A DNA stretch of 64,000 nucleotides from Astrothelium macrocarpum (taxonomy: Eukaryota > Ascomycota > Dothideomycetes > Trypetheliales > Trypetheliaceae), in assembly GCA_021030915.1 (NCBI GenBank), contig JAGEMR010000075.1, positions 62,001 to 126,000 on the forward strand. The letters run 5' to 3'. Below, piece by piece: positions 12,186-23,713 of this stretch (positions within the stretch are counted from its first letter, which is position 1; each line of letters begins with the position of its first letter). The notes beneath the pieces were generated by a model. It saw only the letters and a list, made by a program, of their open reading frames with translations, searched no databases and was not told the origin of the DNA. The position numbers were made by a program, and so were the translations under genes.

Positions 12186-14262
12186 ATGTCTACAATCGGC
12201 ATTCAACCTTTGCAGCTTTCGATGCCTCACTTCGAGACAGTCTCATCTTTTTCTTTGCCGCCAACTTCCATCAAGCACACTCCACAACCTTCTGGACGGC
12301 AGGGTAATAATTACAGCTTACGTTCTGGCTGGGCCAAACGGGCATTGCCTCCTCAGGCAAGACCCCCAATTCCACCTCTGGACATGAATACTGCAGCTCA
12401 TCATGGACTGCATTGTGACCACCGGGTCGGCCAAAATCACGAGGGCTTGGGTTATGGACAAAGAATACCCCCCATTAACTACCCAACTTCCAGCATCCCT
12501 CAATCCGTCAACGTCAACCAAATGTCCAACGGCAGGCCTTTGACACCGTTTTCACAAAGTCATGAGCAATCTCGACAACAGTCAGAGCAATCAAGTCTAG
12601 GGAAGAGCTCGAACAATGCAATTGCACCTGGCCTCCAAATACCTCGGTCGATTAACAATAGTGGAGGAAGCTTGTCTGAACTTGCTGCTCAAGTATGCAT
12701 CATTCAATATCTCTCAAACTACCTCCCTGCTCACTTTTGATATAGATTACATGCTTGTTCTGGTTTGAGTCTTCCACGACCCTAAGTGAGATTGAGGATG
12801 CACGAAGCCCAATCACAACCGCCAAACCACTGGTTCAAGATGCAATCCCTACAACTGGCTTTCGAAAGTGGGTCACAACAATTCTGTCTACCACACAAGT
12901 GGCTCAGCATGTCATATTGCTGGCGTTGTTGTTTGTGTACCGGTTAAAAAAGTCAAATCCAACAGTCAAGGGCAAGCCAGGTAGTGAATATCGATTGCTT
13001 ACGGTGGCCTTGATGTTGGGCAACAAATGTACGGCACCCTCTCCTTTGAAGATTTGTGTAGCTGGCTAATGTAGAATGTGATAGTCTTGGATGACAACAC
13101 CTACACCAACAAAACCTGGGCCGAGGTTTCGGGCATCTCGGTGAGTGAAGTCCATGTGATGGAGGTAGAATTTCTCAGCAATATGAGGTATAGCCTCTTC
13201 ACATCGGAAAATCAGTGGAAGGAATGGCACATCAAATTGGGTAAATTTGCGGCATATATTGAAGCGGCTTCCAGACCTCAGGAAAGGTTGCAAGCTCCAC
13301 CCCGTGGCCCTCAAACTCCCACAGTCTTGGTCCCACCGACTCTACCTTCTCCCCCGGGATCAAATCATGCGTCGCCACCGTTCCAAGGAATGAACTCGCC
13401 CCACCGATCTGCATATTCAAAAACTCCACCAAACCTATATAATGGGCCTTTGCCCGAACTGGATTTACGACATGGTAGAAAGAGGAGTGTTGACGAGAGT
13501 GCGTATGAGCCACATCCAAAGAGGCTTTCGCGACCTTATCCACAGTCATATGCCTCTGGTTCGACGTGCTCTCCTGGTAGCTCGATCGGAATGATATCAG
13601 GAACTACAACTCCCAGTGCTCCAGCGTCTCGTCCAGCAGCCAATGGAGCGAGATTGGAATTACCAAGACTTTCTATGCCTCAGAGTAACAGTTCCAGCAG
13701 TTCAATAGGAAACCGGCAAAACCATCAACTTCCTCCCATACAACATTCTGGAAGGTCAACACCACAGTCTGTTTATCCACCTCCTGTTAGCTGGTCCACA
13801 CCGTCATCGGTGCCTGCGTCATCTGGTCCACCTTCACGCCCCCAGATTTATACTTCTGGACCCCAGTACGAATTTCATTCTAGACAACAAAGTCCATATC
13901 CTACTTCGGCCAACGTGTCACCGACTTCTGCCATTTTCCCATCATCCGCTACACAATCGCAGCCATCCAGTCAACTCTCACCATCATATTTCCTCTTTCA
14001 ACGCAATTCTCCATATCGACCCGTCCGCCAGGTCAACACACTGCTCCAGCATCCTCCCTCAGGATCCGTCCAGAATGCTCCGACCATCTCGACCGATTCA
14101 ATGCATTATCAGCCTCTGAGCAAGTCTGGTAGAGAGAGGAAGGCAGGTGTGCTCCCCATGTGGGAGCACAACACTTTTGCGGACCCGCACGCAACTGGTC
14201 CGCAGGGTCAAAATTGGATGCAGCTCCCGCAGCCGATTCCACAACCCAACTTCCGCGGTTAA
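12186..14262 (+). CDS. PHO80-like (PCL/Clg1-type) cyclin
   Basis: Three exons: 12186-12692, 12746-13028 and 13085-14262, giving 655 residues. Intron 1 is GTATGC...ATAG (53 bp) and intron 2 is GTACGG...ATAG (56 bp). The second junction rebuilds LGNKFLDDNTYTNKTWAEV, the most diagnostic cyclin-box segment. The box runs from about residue 168 (ITCLFWFESS) through VAQHVILLALLFVYRLK, GSEYRLLTVALMLGNK and VMEVEFLSNMRYSLF to about residue 320. The remaining C-terminus (about 330 residues) is Pro/Ser/Gln-rich and probably disordered. Family members bind a Pho85-type CDK and link nutrient or phosphate state to cell cycle and polarity; Clg1-like cyclins have this large size and Ser/Pro-rich flanks. The start ATG is the first in an open frame, but an upstream exon cannot be excluded. 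Confidence 0.92.
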
Positions 14263-16240
14263 AGGATATTACGATGGAATATGGAATCTGTCTCTGGAAG
14301 CTCGAAGCCATGATCAACATCAAAATTCGAAACAATACTGAGATTCGAGGAGTGTATGAGTAGCGAGATTCACCACTTTTCTCTTTCCTTTTCCTTTTTT
14401 TCGGGCGGCTGCTACATGAAAAGGCCCGATCCGCTGCTTTTTTTTTTACTGCGGCTGAGAATGTGCTACAAAGCATTTGCATTCTGTCTATGTCTTAATC
14501 CATCCTGCGTTCGAGCAAAGTAACATTGCATCATAACGGGAGTTTTCACGTTCGGGAACCGGAACCCGAATTGCATTATTCACACGGTGTCTAACAGTAT
14601 GCTTCTCAACGAGATAGATTAGCATCTTTGGGCGTTATGAAAGAGAGATACGACGGCCGTATGATATTGCTATCTACAATGATGGCAAGGGAGGAGATTC
14701 AGCATTGAGACTCATTCGCAGAATGGAGAGCTCCAGAGGTTACCGTGGTAGACAGTGTTAGTTAGGTAGATAAACTAATAATGCATACCGAGAAAAGCAG
14801 CCTAAAGTTGCTGCATTTCGCTCTTGCAATCTTGGTTCGGGTTCCACGTGTCTGCTAATGTGCTCAAGTGATCATGGGAGTCAATGGGGAGACTATTTTA
14901 ATGGTTACATACGGCTCGGTCTAAATTCGAAATTACAAAGATTACGAGCGCCCAAATCATGAAGAATTTTTGTAGGACGCCGATAGTGGCACAAACAAGG
15001 TTCAGTTGTCTACCACTTCTGAATTTAGTTATGGTAGTCAAACGAAGATGCGCTTATCTTGGTACAATATTTGGCAAGAATTTCCAGAATTTGGAAGTGT
15101 GTACCATTACCCAAAGAGGTCTTTGTTGCACATGCATAGCCCTTCTGAGGAATGAGTTGCTCGCGTAACGTGGTTCTGATAGAATGCCAGTGCCTTTCAA
15201 ATTCCACAGTGTTACTTTGTACGGAGGATCAAAAGCGAAGTGGAGGGTGTAGTGGATATATGAAGCAGATCCTAGTTGGGATGGTGCAATCCCTGTAATT
15301 TCGCAACGCTCTGCCGCTTCCCAACCGTGAGGTACATAGATAATCTATAGGGGTTCCATCAAACGAAGCAACCGTCTCCTCACTTACTCAGTCTTCGCTC
15401 TTTGAAACTACTCGCAAGGTTTGGGTCCAGCATTTTGATCTACGTTAAGCACTAAGAGTTTCCGTGGACGGCCTTTACGCATGATAACACCACCACGTCT
15501 ATATGTGACAGCAAAGCTGCAGGGAGAATAATCCGACCTCCTCAAGACTGAGGTACTGAATAGCGAGGAGCGCTACCTCGAAAACAGTCTCATCGATTGT
15601 ACCTCTTAGGAAAAAACCCATCTCGGTACGATTACGGACGGAACCACGGAAAAACATCATGACGAGCAGAAACTAATCAGATTCTTAGAGCAATGGCTCG
15701 AATGCTACGTACCAGCCTACTTCGAAGACCACGATCACGTGTTTCGCTAGGCTTGGCCATGGTGATTGTTTTTCTCTTATTCACGTTCGATTACGAGATC
15801 GCAGCGGCACTCGGGTTTATCCGGATACATGAAGGATATATCTACTAGTACAGCGCATGAAGAAGTTGATTGGAGTTCATTTCAGATGCAATTCGGCTAT
15901 GTGAAGTACAGAGGAGCAATGGTGGTCAGGATCAGACGCGCCGGAAGTCCGATGAGGCGCAGGCTGTGACGTGCATCATCGTTGCATCAGTTGCTATCGT
16001 CAGTCGTACACAGTCGATTGCCATGTAAATATTATCACGATTACACGCAATACCTATTACGCGTCTTCATTGTTCAGTGTGAGCTATTTTTGTTCTCTGC
16101 AACGAATCAAAAATCTGCCGCATCGATCTCAGCTGCGATTGTCCATCATCGCCCGACGCTCAAGGACAACCATCATCCTCTCTGCCTACCGTCAACTCCT
16201 GCATGTTGATTGCTAGGCTGACGCGCAAACGCCTACATCG
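14263..16240. other. Intergenic, no supported gene
   Basis: This spans from the cyclin stop to the next start. Only frames shorter than 150 codons occur, most overlapping the cyclin 3' end or each other. A T-rich and C-rich strip at about 14385-14450 is the likely 3'UTR and cleavage region of the cyclin gene. Nothing else is recognisable. Confidence 0.5.
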
Positions 16241-17284
16241 ATGGGCCTGATACGATATGTCGCGCCTGCCTCCTTCGCTTACGACTTCCTTGCCCAGCTC
16301 TATGGCATTCTCTCCACCCCGTCGATGAAGTACATTCATGATCGGAACATGAGCTTCTGGTCGCCGAATTCATACTTTATTGGCGCATTCTTCTTTCCAC
16401 AGCAGATTCTCCAGGTCTTATGGATATGGAAGTTGTGGAAGCTGGACAATGGGGAAAGGAAAAGTGGCAAAGAGGGTGAAGAGCTGGACAAGATGAAAGG
16501 ATACGGGCCATATTATGTGGCCGGGAATATATGTATTGGAAGTAAGTGAATCTTATCATGAGGATACCCTTACATGCTTTCGAAAATCTCAAACGCAGTC
16601 ATTTTGCGACTGTGGAAGAAAAAAGAAAAGAAAAAAAACCCCCCTCGTTATCACCTATCTGCATCCTCCAAAACATCCAATCGCTAACCACCTCTCTCCT
16701 CTCCAGCATGGTCATTCCTCTGGCACGCCAACCGCCTCGACCTCTCCAACCTCCTTGTCATTCTCAACACCATCACCCAGCTCTTCTACCTCTTCGCCAT
16801 CCTGTCCCGCCCAGACCAACGCCTCGACTCGCGCTCCCCAGCCTCGCTACTCACCCACCTGGTCGCCAAATCCTTCGCGGGCATCGCCGTCCTCGATCTC
16901 CTCCACAATACCGCCGCCACATATTTCGTCCGCCAGAGCCCGACCTTCTTGACCAGGGTGCTGACGGGCGTGGGGTTTGCGGCGCTGGCGGCCGCGCCGG
17001 TGACGGATTGGATCTTTGGCGCGTGTCTGGTGTATGATTTGGTGGCGCTGGGTGTGGGGCAGGGGCAGTGGGGCAGGGATGGTGGGTGGAGCGCGATTTT
17101 GGGGGCGTATGCGGTGGGTATGGCGGTGATTGTTGGGGTGAGAAATTGGCTCAGGTAGGTTGATACATTATGAGGAGGCTGGGAGTCGAGGGCCGAGAGC
17201 TAATGCTTGAGATACAGGCCCCCGTATGTTTCCAAGGGAGATGGTGGGTATGAAGCGGTACAGGGGGAAGAGGAAAGATTGTGA
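16241..17284 (+). CDS. Conserved multi-pass membrane protein of unknown function
   Basis: Three exons: 16241-16541, 16707-17154 and 17218-17284, giving 271 residues. The introns are GTAAGT...CCAG (165 bp, with a purine-rich patch and then a strong pyrimidine tract) and GTAGGT...ACAG (63 bp). The last intron converts an apparent stop after NWLR into a 22-residue tail ending GEEERL. The protein has about six hydrophobic segments: around residues 45-66 (IGAFFFPQQILQVLWIWKLW), two in the WSFLWHANRLDLSNLLVIL to FYLFAIL region, one in KSFAGIAVLDLLHN, and two in the last third. Its FWSPNSYFIGAFFFPQQ stretch looks like a conserved fungal motif, but I cannot name the family. It is probably an endomembrane protein; no catalytic residues are evident. 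Confidence 0.82.
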
Positions 17285-18307
17285 GAAGATGGTTGGCTGT
17301 ACGAATGTTTTACCCTTTACTGTTGACATTTATATGTGACATTGACTTGAGACATGCTGAAATAACTGTGGATCACGAAAGTTTATGTTGCCAAATCTCT
17401 GGGATTTGGGGTGTAAAATATATTTGATAGCTGTCTCAGCCAGAAGTCAGGAGCGAGATGGCCCATGTCCACAAATCTTGGTGCATACTACCTCGATGTA
17501 TAATAACGTATATAATAACGTATCCGCACAATGTCAATATCGTGAAACATATTTTGTGCTATGAGGAAAATAGAACAGCTCGATTTACATTATCCCACCT
17601 GCTAACTTAGCTGGGTGAAGCGGGTTATCGGAGATGCCTATCTAGATCAGCATCGCTTATCGCCGCCCACTCAGCTGCTCCATTCACATGGACCACTCTC
17701 TCACCTAGGCATCCTTATCAGCGCTCTCTGTTTCACCGGCAGGACGAATCATCAAATGATGACTTTGAAAATCCTATTTCGGGTAGTGCACGCGCCTGGC
17801 GCAGCTGGTGCTACGATAGGTCATGCGAAGGAACGGAGGCGCGACCGACACCGTACTATCCTTGCGGCTAGCTACCTCTACCTACACAGACGGTCATGAC
17901 GATACTACGCCTCTCTTAGGCTTTTGTTTGTTTGCTTGCTTCTCCTCTTTCTCAGTTCCGACAATTTGACGCTATACACCCTTTTTCGTACTCGCCTTTG
18001 AGCGTTCTCTTTCTTAATTCGTCTTTCGTTATCGTAATTTTGTATACGCATAGCAATCATCAAGTCTGTCAATCCGTCAGTCATCATGTCACTCTGTTGA
18101 AGCGACACTCTATGAGCATGTTCGAGGACTCTGATTCTTTGTACGAGGTAGACACCAGTCAACGGCAGGCAACAACAGCTCAATGTTGCATCACTACTTA
18201 CCAAGTCCAGCAAATTTAGCGGAGATACAAGATTCGGAGACCATATCCCAATAATTCTTGGGCCTTAAGCTCGCCCGAAAATACAGATTCAACTTCAATC
18301 TCCAAAC
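17285..18307. other. Intergenic between the membrane protein and the PQ-loop gene
   Basis: It contains a short duplicated tataataacgta unit at about 17498-17523 and a pyrimidine-rich 5' leader upstream of 18308. Small frames on both strands at 17900-18220 mirror each other and show no domain. Confidence 0.5.
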
Positions 18308-19888
18308 ATGACCTCTCTTCTCTCCGTCCAAACCTTCGCTCCCTCTTTACCCGACCACTGCGATCCCGCAACTCCATTTCTCCGACAATTCTCTGCCTAT
18401 TTCCACACATGTATTCCGACTCCGCTGGCCTTTCTCTCCACTGCTCTTGGTATTCTTAGCATTACATCATGGCTGTTTGCACAACTTCCACAAATTTACA
18501 AAAATTACAAGGTCGGCTCAACTTCGGGACTTAGCCTTTTCTTCTTGGTCGAATGGTGTCTGGGTGATATGTCGAATCTCATTGGAGCAACTTTTACACA
18601 TCAAGCAACATGGCAGATTGTTACTGCTGGATACTACGTTTTTGTTGATGTTGTGCTTGTAGGACAATGGCTATGGTATGAACATTTCAAGCATGAGAAG
18701 AAACGGAAAGTTGTTTGGTGGAACAGCAAGAGGGACATGCCCGGTGACATAGACGGAGGAATAAATACAAATCGCATAATAGAAGGCATAGAACCGTTGG
18801 ATAGGACAACGTCAGAAAGAAGCCAGACACCAAGAAACAAAAAAGATCACGACGATAATCAGCCGATTGACCAAGTCCTACTAATATCCTCAGAAAAGGC
18901 ATGGAGAACCCCAGACTACGGATCAATTACCCCCAGCGGGTCCGAGAAACTCAACGAATTGGCTTCAAACCCCTCCTCCTCATCTCCATCGAAACCACGC
19001 GTCATCCGAAGAGACCAATCTCCTCCCTATCCTATCCCGCTCATCACCCCAAACATCTTCCTCTTCACCTCCCTCCTCCTCACCATCGCCCAAGTCCACG
19101 CGTCTCCCATCCGACCCCTCGCTCCACTCTCCTCCTACCCATCCTCCTCCCCCACAGCCACCACCAACACCTCCGGCTCGTCCTCTTCGACAGAAACAGC
19201 AGGCACCCTCCTCGCCTGGTTCTCCACCGCGCTCTACCTCGGCTCGCGCCTGCCGCAGATTCTGAAGAACCACCGCCGCCGCTCCACCGCGGGCCTGTCG
19301 CCCGCCCTCTTCCTCGCGGCGTTCTTCGGAAACCTCTTCTACTCCACCTCGCTGCTCAGCAACCCGTGCGCGTGGACCAGCTTCGGCGCGTGGGGCGGGA
19401 GGGGGTGGGTTGGCGAGGAAGGGAGCGAGCGCGCGGAGTGGGTGGCGCGGGCGGTGCCGTTCTTTTTGGGGGCTGCCGGCGTGCTGGTTATGGATGCGGC
19501 GGTCGGGGTGCAGTTTTTGGTGTTTGGGGAGGGGAAGCAGATGGAGGGAGTAGTGGTGGAGAGTGATGGGGTGGACGTGGCGCGGGCGGCTGGTGATGAG
19601 GTCGAGAGGCGGGAAGAGGAGGATGTGTCGAGGGCGGTGCCGATTCGGATTCAGAGAACGGAGGAGGGAGAGAGTGACGATGGAGGAGTGTTGGGAGCGG
19701 GTGACTTGGTGGCGCTGGAGAGACCGAGCAGTTGGCGAAGGGTGACTGGGTGGATGCGCGGGTGGATGCCGAGTCCGCAGCAGAGGGTGACGGTCAGCAG
19801 GGAGGTGAGAGAAAGAGCAGGCGATAATGAAGGCGAGAATCAGGGATTGCTCCAGACAGAAGAGTGGTTGGTTGATGAGGAGGAATAG
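18308..19888 (+). CDS. PQ-loop repeat vacuolar amino-acid transporter (Ypq1/LAAT1-like)
   Basis: A single exon of 526 residues. Two PQ-loop repeats are clear: LPQIYKNYKVGSTSGLSLFF with Pro61-Gln62, and LPQILKNHRRRSTAGLSPAL with Pro316-Gln317. Each is followed by a Gly-Asn/Asp membrane segment, making about seven helices. A long hydrophilic loop (residues about 130-245) separates the halves. Family members export cationic amino acids from the vacuole or lysosome. The acidic C-terminal tail contains ENQGLL (Leu514-Leu515), which fits the acidic dileucine signal used by AP-3 cargo bound for the vacuole; this is inferred from the motif alone. Codon use becomes strongly GC-rich in the second half. 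Confidence 0.9.
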   Translation: MTSLLSVQTFAPSLPDHCDPATPFLRQFSAYFHTCIPTPLAFLSTALGILSITSWLFAQLPQIYKNYKVGSTSGLSLFFLVEWCLGDMSNLIGATFTHQATWQIVTAGYYVFVDVVLVGQWLWYEHFKHEKKRKVVWWNSKRDMPGDIDGGINTNRIIEGIEPLDRTTSERSQTPRNKKDHDDNQPIDQVLLISSEKAWRTPDYGSITPSGSEKLNELASNPSSSSPSKPRVIRRDQSPPYPIPLITPNIFLFTSLLLTIAQVHASPIRPLAPLSSYPSSSPTATTNTSGSSSSTETAGTLLAWFSTALYLGSRLPQILKNHRRRSTAGLSPALFLAAFFGNLFYSTSLLSNPCAWTSFGAWGGRGWVGEEGSERAEWVARAVPFFLGAAGVLVMDAAVGVQFLVFGEGKQMEGVVVESDGVDVARAAGDEVERREEEDVSRAVPIRIQRTEEGESDDGGVLGAGDLVALERPSSWRRVTGWMRGWMPSPQQRVTVSREVRERAGDNEGENQGLLQTEEWLVDEEE

Positions 19889-21847
19889 CATGGAGTGATC
19901 TAAACTAATTTGCATGATATCATGGCGGATCGAGCATTGGCGTTCATTCTTGAACTTGGCATTTCAGCGTGAAACGGGTGGGACGATGTGCAAAGATGGA
20001 GCATGCGTTGGGATTGATGTTCAGCATGATATGCTTGGGACGACCGCGGAGTTGAAGGCGTTCACTGTGGGATTACGTGCTACGTGCATGTCCCACAAGG
20101 CTAGCGCTTTGCATTTTTAAGCACGAATCCTTTTTAATTTTTAAACTTTTCCCAGATCCAGCGATGAGAAGAGGATCTGACTGAGTTGATGGACTGATAT
20201 CACGGGACGCAGGTTATGTGATTGCAACATTTATGCGCAACCGGGCTACCTCTCAGGAACTACAATTTATCGAAGCTACCTATTTCCAGCATCTTGTCAC
20301 AAATTGACAAACAAATAATCCGTTGTATGATTTTACCGGTAATATATGTTTATTTTGTAATGTTCTCTATTCATACAGTCCTCATGACCGCGAAACCTAC
20401 GTATCTTACCACCAGCGCACACAACACTTTCTATACTCCGCCATAGTTGTTGCCAATCAATCGAAATACAGAAACTTTCTCTTTCTTCTTAATCCTTCAT
20501 CATTCCCACTTCAACCACAACAAAAGAGGGTTCAGCTTCGCTCCTTCCCGGACTATCGCCGCTACAAATTGAACGACATCCACGGAGCAGTTGGCCTTGC
20601 ATATGTACAACACAACGTATACGAATCATTTGGGTCAAGTTCTCAGCGTACTGCAATTTTGGTGACTCTCCTAGGGATCTCTAAAGTACATCAGAACGAT
20701 GAGGGCTGGGATAAACCGTGCGACAAGGAAAGGTCCACATCCCTCCCCCAAGTCCCAGACAGAGACCAGTCAAGTGGAATACAAATCATTAGAAACTCGA
20801 AACTCGTTCAAGGCTTGCGGAACGGCGGGTATAATGCTTGTGGTTGCAAAGGTTCTATTCACGTAGAATTATACTACATTAGCTTCACTCACAGAGCAGA
20901 GAAGAGATGCAAGACACTGGATTTACCCAAGCATATCCATAGATGAGACGAGGATCAATATGATGGATTTTGGCCAAGCTGGCCAATTGACCGGGTTGGT
21001 CGGATCTTCAACATCAAAGTCAATAGTATTTGGCTTAGAGAGCTCTTTCTCATCTTGAGACGTGATTGCGCTCGCGACATTGAGTAAAGCAACTCTGCCG
21101 GCGCTCTCAAGTGATCCGGGCTCCGTGTCAATGCCGCCTCCTTCTCGTTCACGCCGGACAGGAAGAGACCTCTAGTAAAAGATGCGGGACGTTGAAGAAA
21201 AGCAGCCAATATCATAACAAGCTTCATAAAAGCTTGCTAACAAAGAACTGTATCATCAAAGTCAGTATCCAAATATTCTTAACCGCGATGACCTTATAAA
21301 TCCGGCACTTTACAGCAAAATCAACTGCTTGCTTATACAAGGGTCCAAAAAGTTGTACCATGTCCTCTGTTACCGGTATGTTTGAATTGGGTGGAAAGCA
21401 AATTCTTAGAAACGTCACTCCCATAACGCTGTACGCTGGGAAATCCGATGCCCGTTCCGGCTCAAATCACCGCTGCTTTAGCTCCTCCGGCCCGTCAAAA
21501 CCAAGTATTGATTTAGCTTTTGACGATTCTTGTCTCGCGCTATCATAGCGCCGTCTCAGCTGCTTTGTCACCGCACGAGGAAATTAGATAGTGCTTACTG
21601 TTGTCCGGATTGTTTCTTCGCTCATCTTTAATATTCTGTGACCGAAACCTCGTCAACACTCTTCTGTTGATAAAGTGGTGTGAGTCCTGCACAGGCAAGG
21701 CTCAATCAACCGACTGACAGTACCGAGGACTTGAACAAAATGTCGGATCCTCCAGGTTAAATAGCAAAACCCTACGGCATGGCCTGGGTGAAGTTCTACG
21801 AAGTACATAAGCTCCCACTAACTTGCATGCGGGAGATGAGGCTTCTC
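19889..21847. other. Intergenic between PQ-loop and HET genes; possible decayed gene on the minus strand
   Basis: A 207-codon plus frame (20323-20946) has no recognisable domain. On the minus strand, short frames at about 20955-21620 (one starting with an ATG near 21624 followed by a GTAAGC-like donor) suggest an intron-rich or broken gene, but no splice set keeps a frame open. The block is best treated as unresolved. Confidence 0.35.
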
Positions 21848-23713
21848 TCAGCAAATTTTGATTCTTTTTGGAGACATATCCCTGACAGCCTCTCCGTCCA
21901 TGATTCCATGAACGTAACAGCTACCGATGATTGAATAGCAATCATCTTGTAACCTCATGAGAAACGGGCGGCAACCACCATTGAGAATAATCACTCTATC
22001 ATCGACTCTTGCTTCCTTCGGCACCATCGCTATGCGACCATCGGTAGTCAAACATATCTTGTGGTGACCAGTTGTCAGACTAACACGTAGAGAGAAGTTT
22101 AAACTTGAGCCAAATTCGTCATATAGGTGTCTGTTCGGTTCAAAGACTAGCCCCGATTGCACAGCCGCCAAAAACATCTCGAGGTATGAGACGTCGGATG
22201 CTTGCAATCTGCGCCCAGGCATACGCGAGTTTTTATATCTTGTCAGCGTATCCTGTTCGTGGACATAAAGAAATATTTCACCCATCATTAGGGGGTGCCA
22301 AAGAGCTTCAAGATTGTCCTTTCCGTTACCTGACTTCACATGTGCTTGTAGGAACTCTATGCACGCCAGCCAATACTGATATATTCCAACTGCTAGGGGG
22401 TAGCCTTCTAGAAAGCTAGTCGTAAGGTGGGCAATGGTATCTACCTCATATCCTTTAAGACTTAATATATTAGCGTCAAGGCTTACAACTCTAGCCTCGC
22501 GTCCACCACACGCGTTAAAGACAGAGTCTTTTCCAGAGCCCATATTCCTATCGTCAACACGAGGACTAAACACAGGTCTATTCAATGCCCACGACCAAGA
22601 TATTACATCGTTCTCTTGTGAGAAGCCCTGCGATTGGTATAGGATATCCACACTCTTCTCCTCATCAATTAGAAATGGAACTACGCGACGACAGAGCCCT
22701 TCCAGATCCTCGTCATAGTTAACGCGGAACTTCGAGTTTACAGACTCGTTCAATCCGAGACATCCGTAAATCCAATCCCTATGGTCTGTGGCCTCAAAAG
22801 ACCTGATGTGGTTGAGAATTGCCGAGAACTCAAGCCGGTTTCCGAATTGACGCATCGTTGCCATAGTTACAAGACATCTATTGCCTTGTCGATCATTCTC
22901 CGTTCGCCTGCAAATACTTGGGAGGACGGGGTCAAAGCAAATAGTCTGAAGCATTAGAAGTCCACCAACCATCCGCGTCATGTGACACTTGAGTGGTCCT
23001 AAAAGAACCAAGTTCAAGTCATTTGACGGAAGCACGACTTCTTGTAGGATCCAGGCTCGGCTAAACCACGGACGCTTAAATAGCCTTTCCAGCGCATCAT
23101 AAGCATGCTTTCGTACTTCTTCTACGGAGAGTGTCCCTTCGGACTGAACCCAATCTACTAGCTCACGAAACGAGAAGTTGGTGTCAGATTTCGCGGTTGA
23201 AATGAAATAAAAGAGCGTCAACTCCCATTTATGTTGAAGGAAATCGGCACGTCCAAGATCGTACATTACGGTGTTAGCCGTAGAGTATATCCTTCTCATA
23301 AGAGGAATCTGTGTCACTTTCTCCCGCTTAGCCTCCAAGGTATCAGCTTGGTTTATGCAGACCGCATCAATCCAGATAGCGAGTGGCATGAATTCATCAT
23401 CTGATGTTGCACCTGTTGGGTTGTCTGATGACCTGGCCGTTGACCTAGCTAACTCTTGATAGACTCTGACCAGGGCCGAGAAAGCATTAGATTGTATTTC
23501 CAGACTCTTGCCATTGCACTTTACAATCTTTTTGCCTTCGCTGCCGACCCATGAGTATGATATAGCCACATATGGAGTTCGGTCTCGTTGCGGCGAGTCC
23601 AAATCTGTGGTGGACAAGGTGAAGGAAAGTGGCTCCGATGATTTTTTGCGGAGACGTATCAGCCTGATCGTCGTATTGTTTTCAAGAGGCTCGTAGGTAA
23701 ACTCATCTGCCAT
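21848..23713 (-). CDS. HET-domain (heterokaryon incompatibility) protein
   Basis: A single exon of 621 residues from an ATG at 23713; the frame is open a further nine codons upstream, but only to a GTG. The three HET blocks are present: YVAISYSWVG (residues 48-57), LAIWIDAVCINQAD (111-124) followed by QIPLMRRIYSTA, and FSRAWILQEVVLP near residue 220. The C-terminal 350 residues have no recognised repeat or NACHT module. HET proteins trigger cell death when incompatible hyphae fuse, and related ones may act in other non-self responses. This one is typical of the large HET families of Pezizomycotina, so its partner cannot be inferred. Confidence 0.92.
   Translation of the reverse strand: MADEFTYEPLENNTTIRLIRLRKKSSEPLSFTLSTTDLDSPQRDRTPYVAISYSWVGSEGKKIVKCNGKSLEIQSNAFSALVRVYQELARSTARSSDNPTGATSDDEFMPLAIWIDAVCINQADTLEAKREKVTQIPLMRRIYSTANTVMYDLGRADFLQHKWELTLFYFISTAKSDTNFSFRELVDWVQSEGTLSVEEVRKHAYDALERLFKRPWFSRAWILQEVVLPSNDLNLVLLGPLKCHMTRMVGGLLMLQTICFDPVLPSICRRTENDRQGNRCLVTMATMRQFGNRLEFSAILNHIRSFEATDHRDWIYGCLGLNESVNSKFRVNYDEDLEGLCRRVVPFLIDEEKSVDILYQSQGFSQENDVISWSWALNRPVFSPRVDDRNMGSGKDSVFNACGGREARVVSLDANILSLKGYEVDTIAHLTTSFLEGYPLAVGIYQYWLACIEFLQAHVKSGNGKDNLEALWHPLMMGEIFLYVHEQDTLTRYKNSRMPGRRLQASDVSYLEMFLAAVQSGLVFEPNRHLYDEFGSSLNFSLRVSLTTGHHKICLTTDGRIAMVPKEARVDDRVIILNGGCRPFLMRLQDDCYSIIGSCYVHGIMDGEAVRDMSPKRIKIC

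Noticed and set aside
20323..20946. 207-codon plus frame
   Set aside because: No recognisable motif, no signal or membrane segment, unusual composition, and no neighbouring splice evidence; kept only as part of the unresolved spacer.
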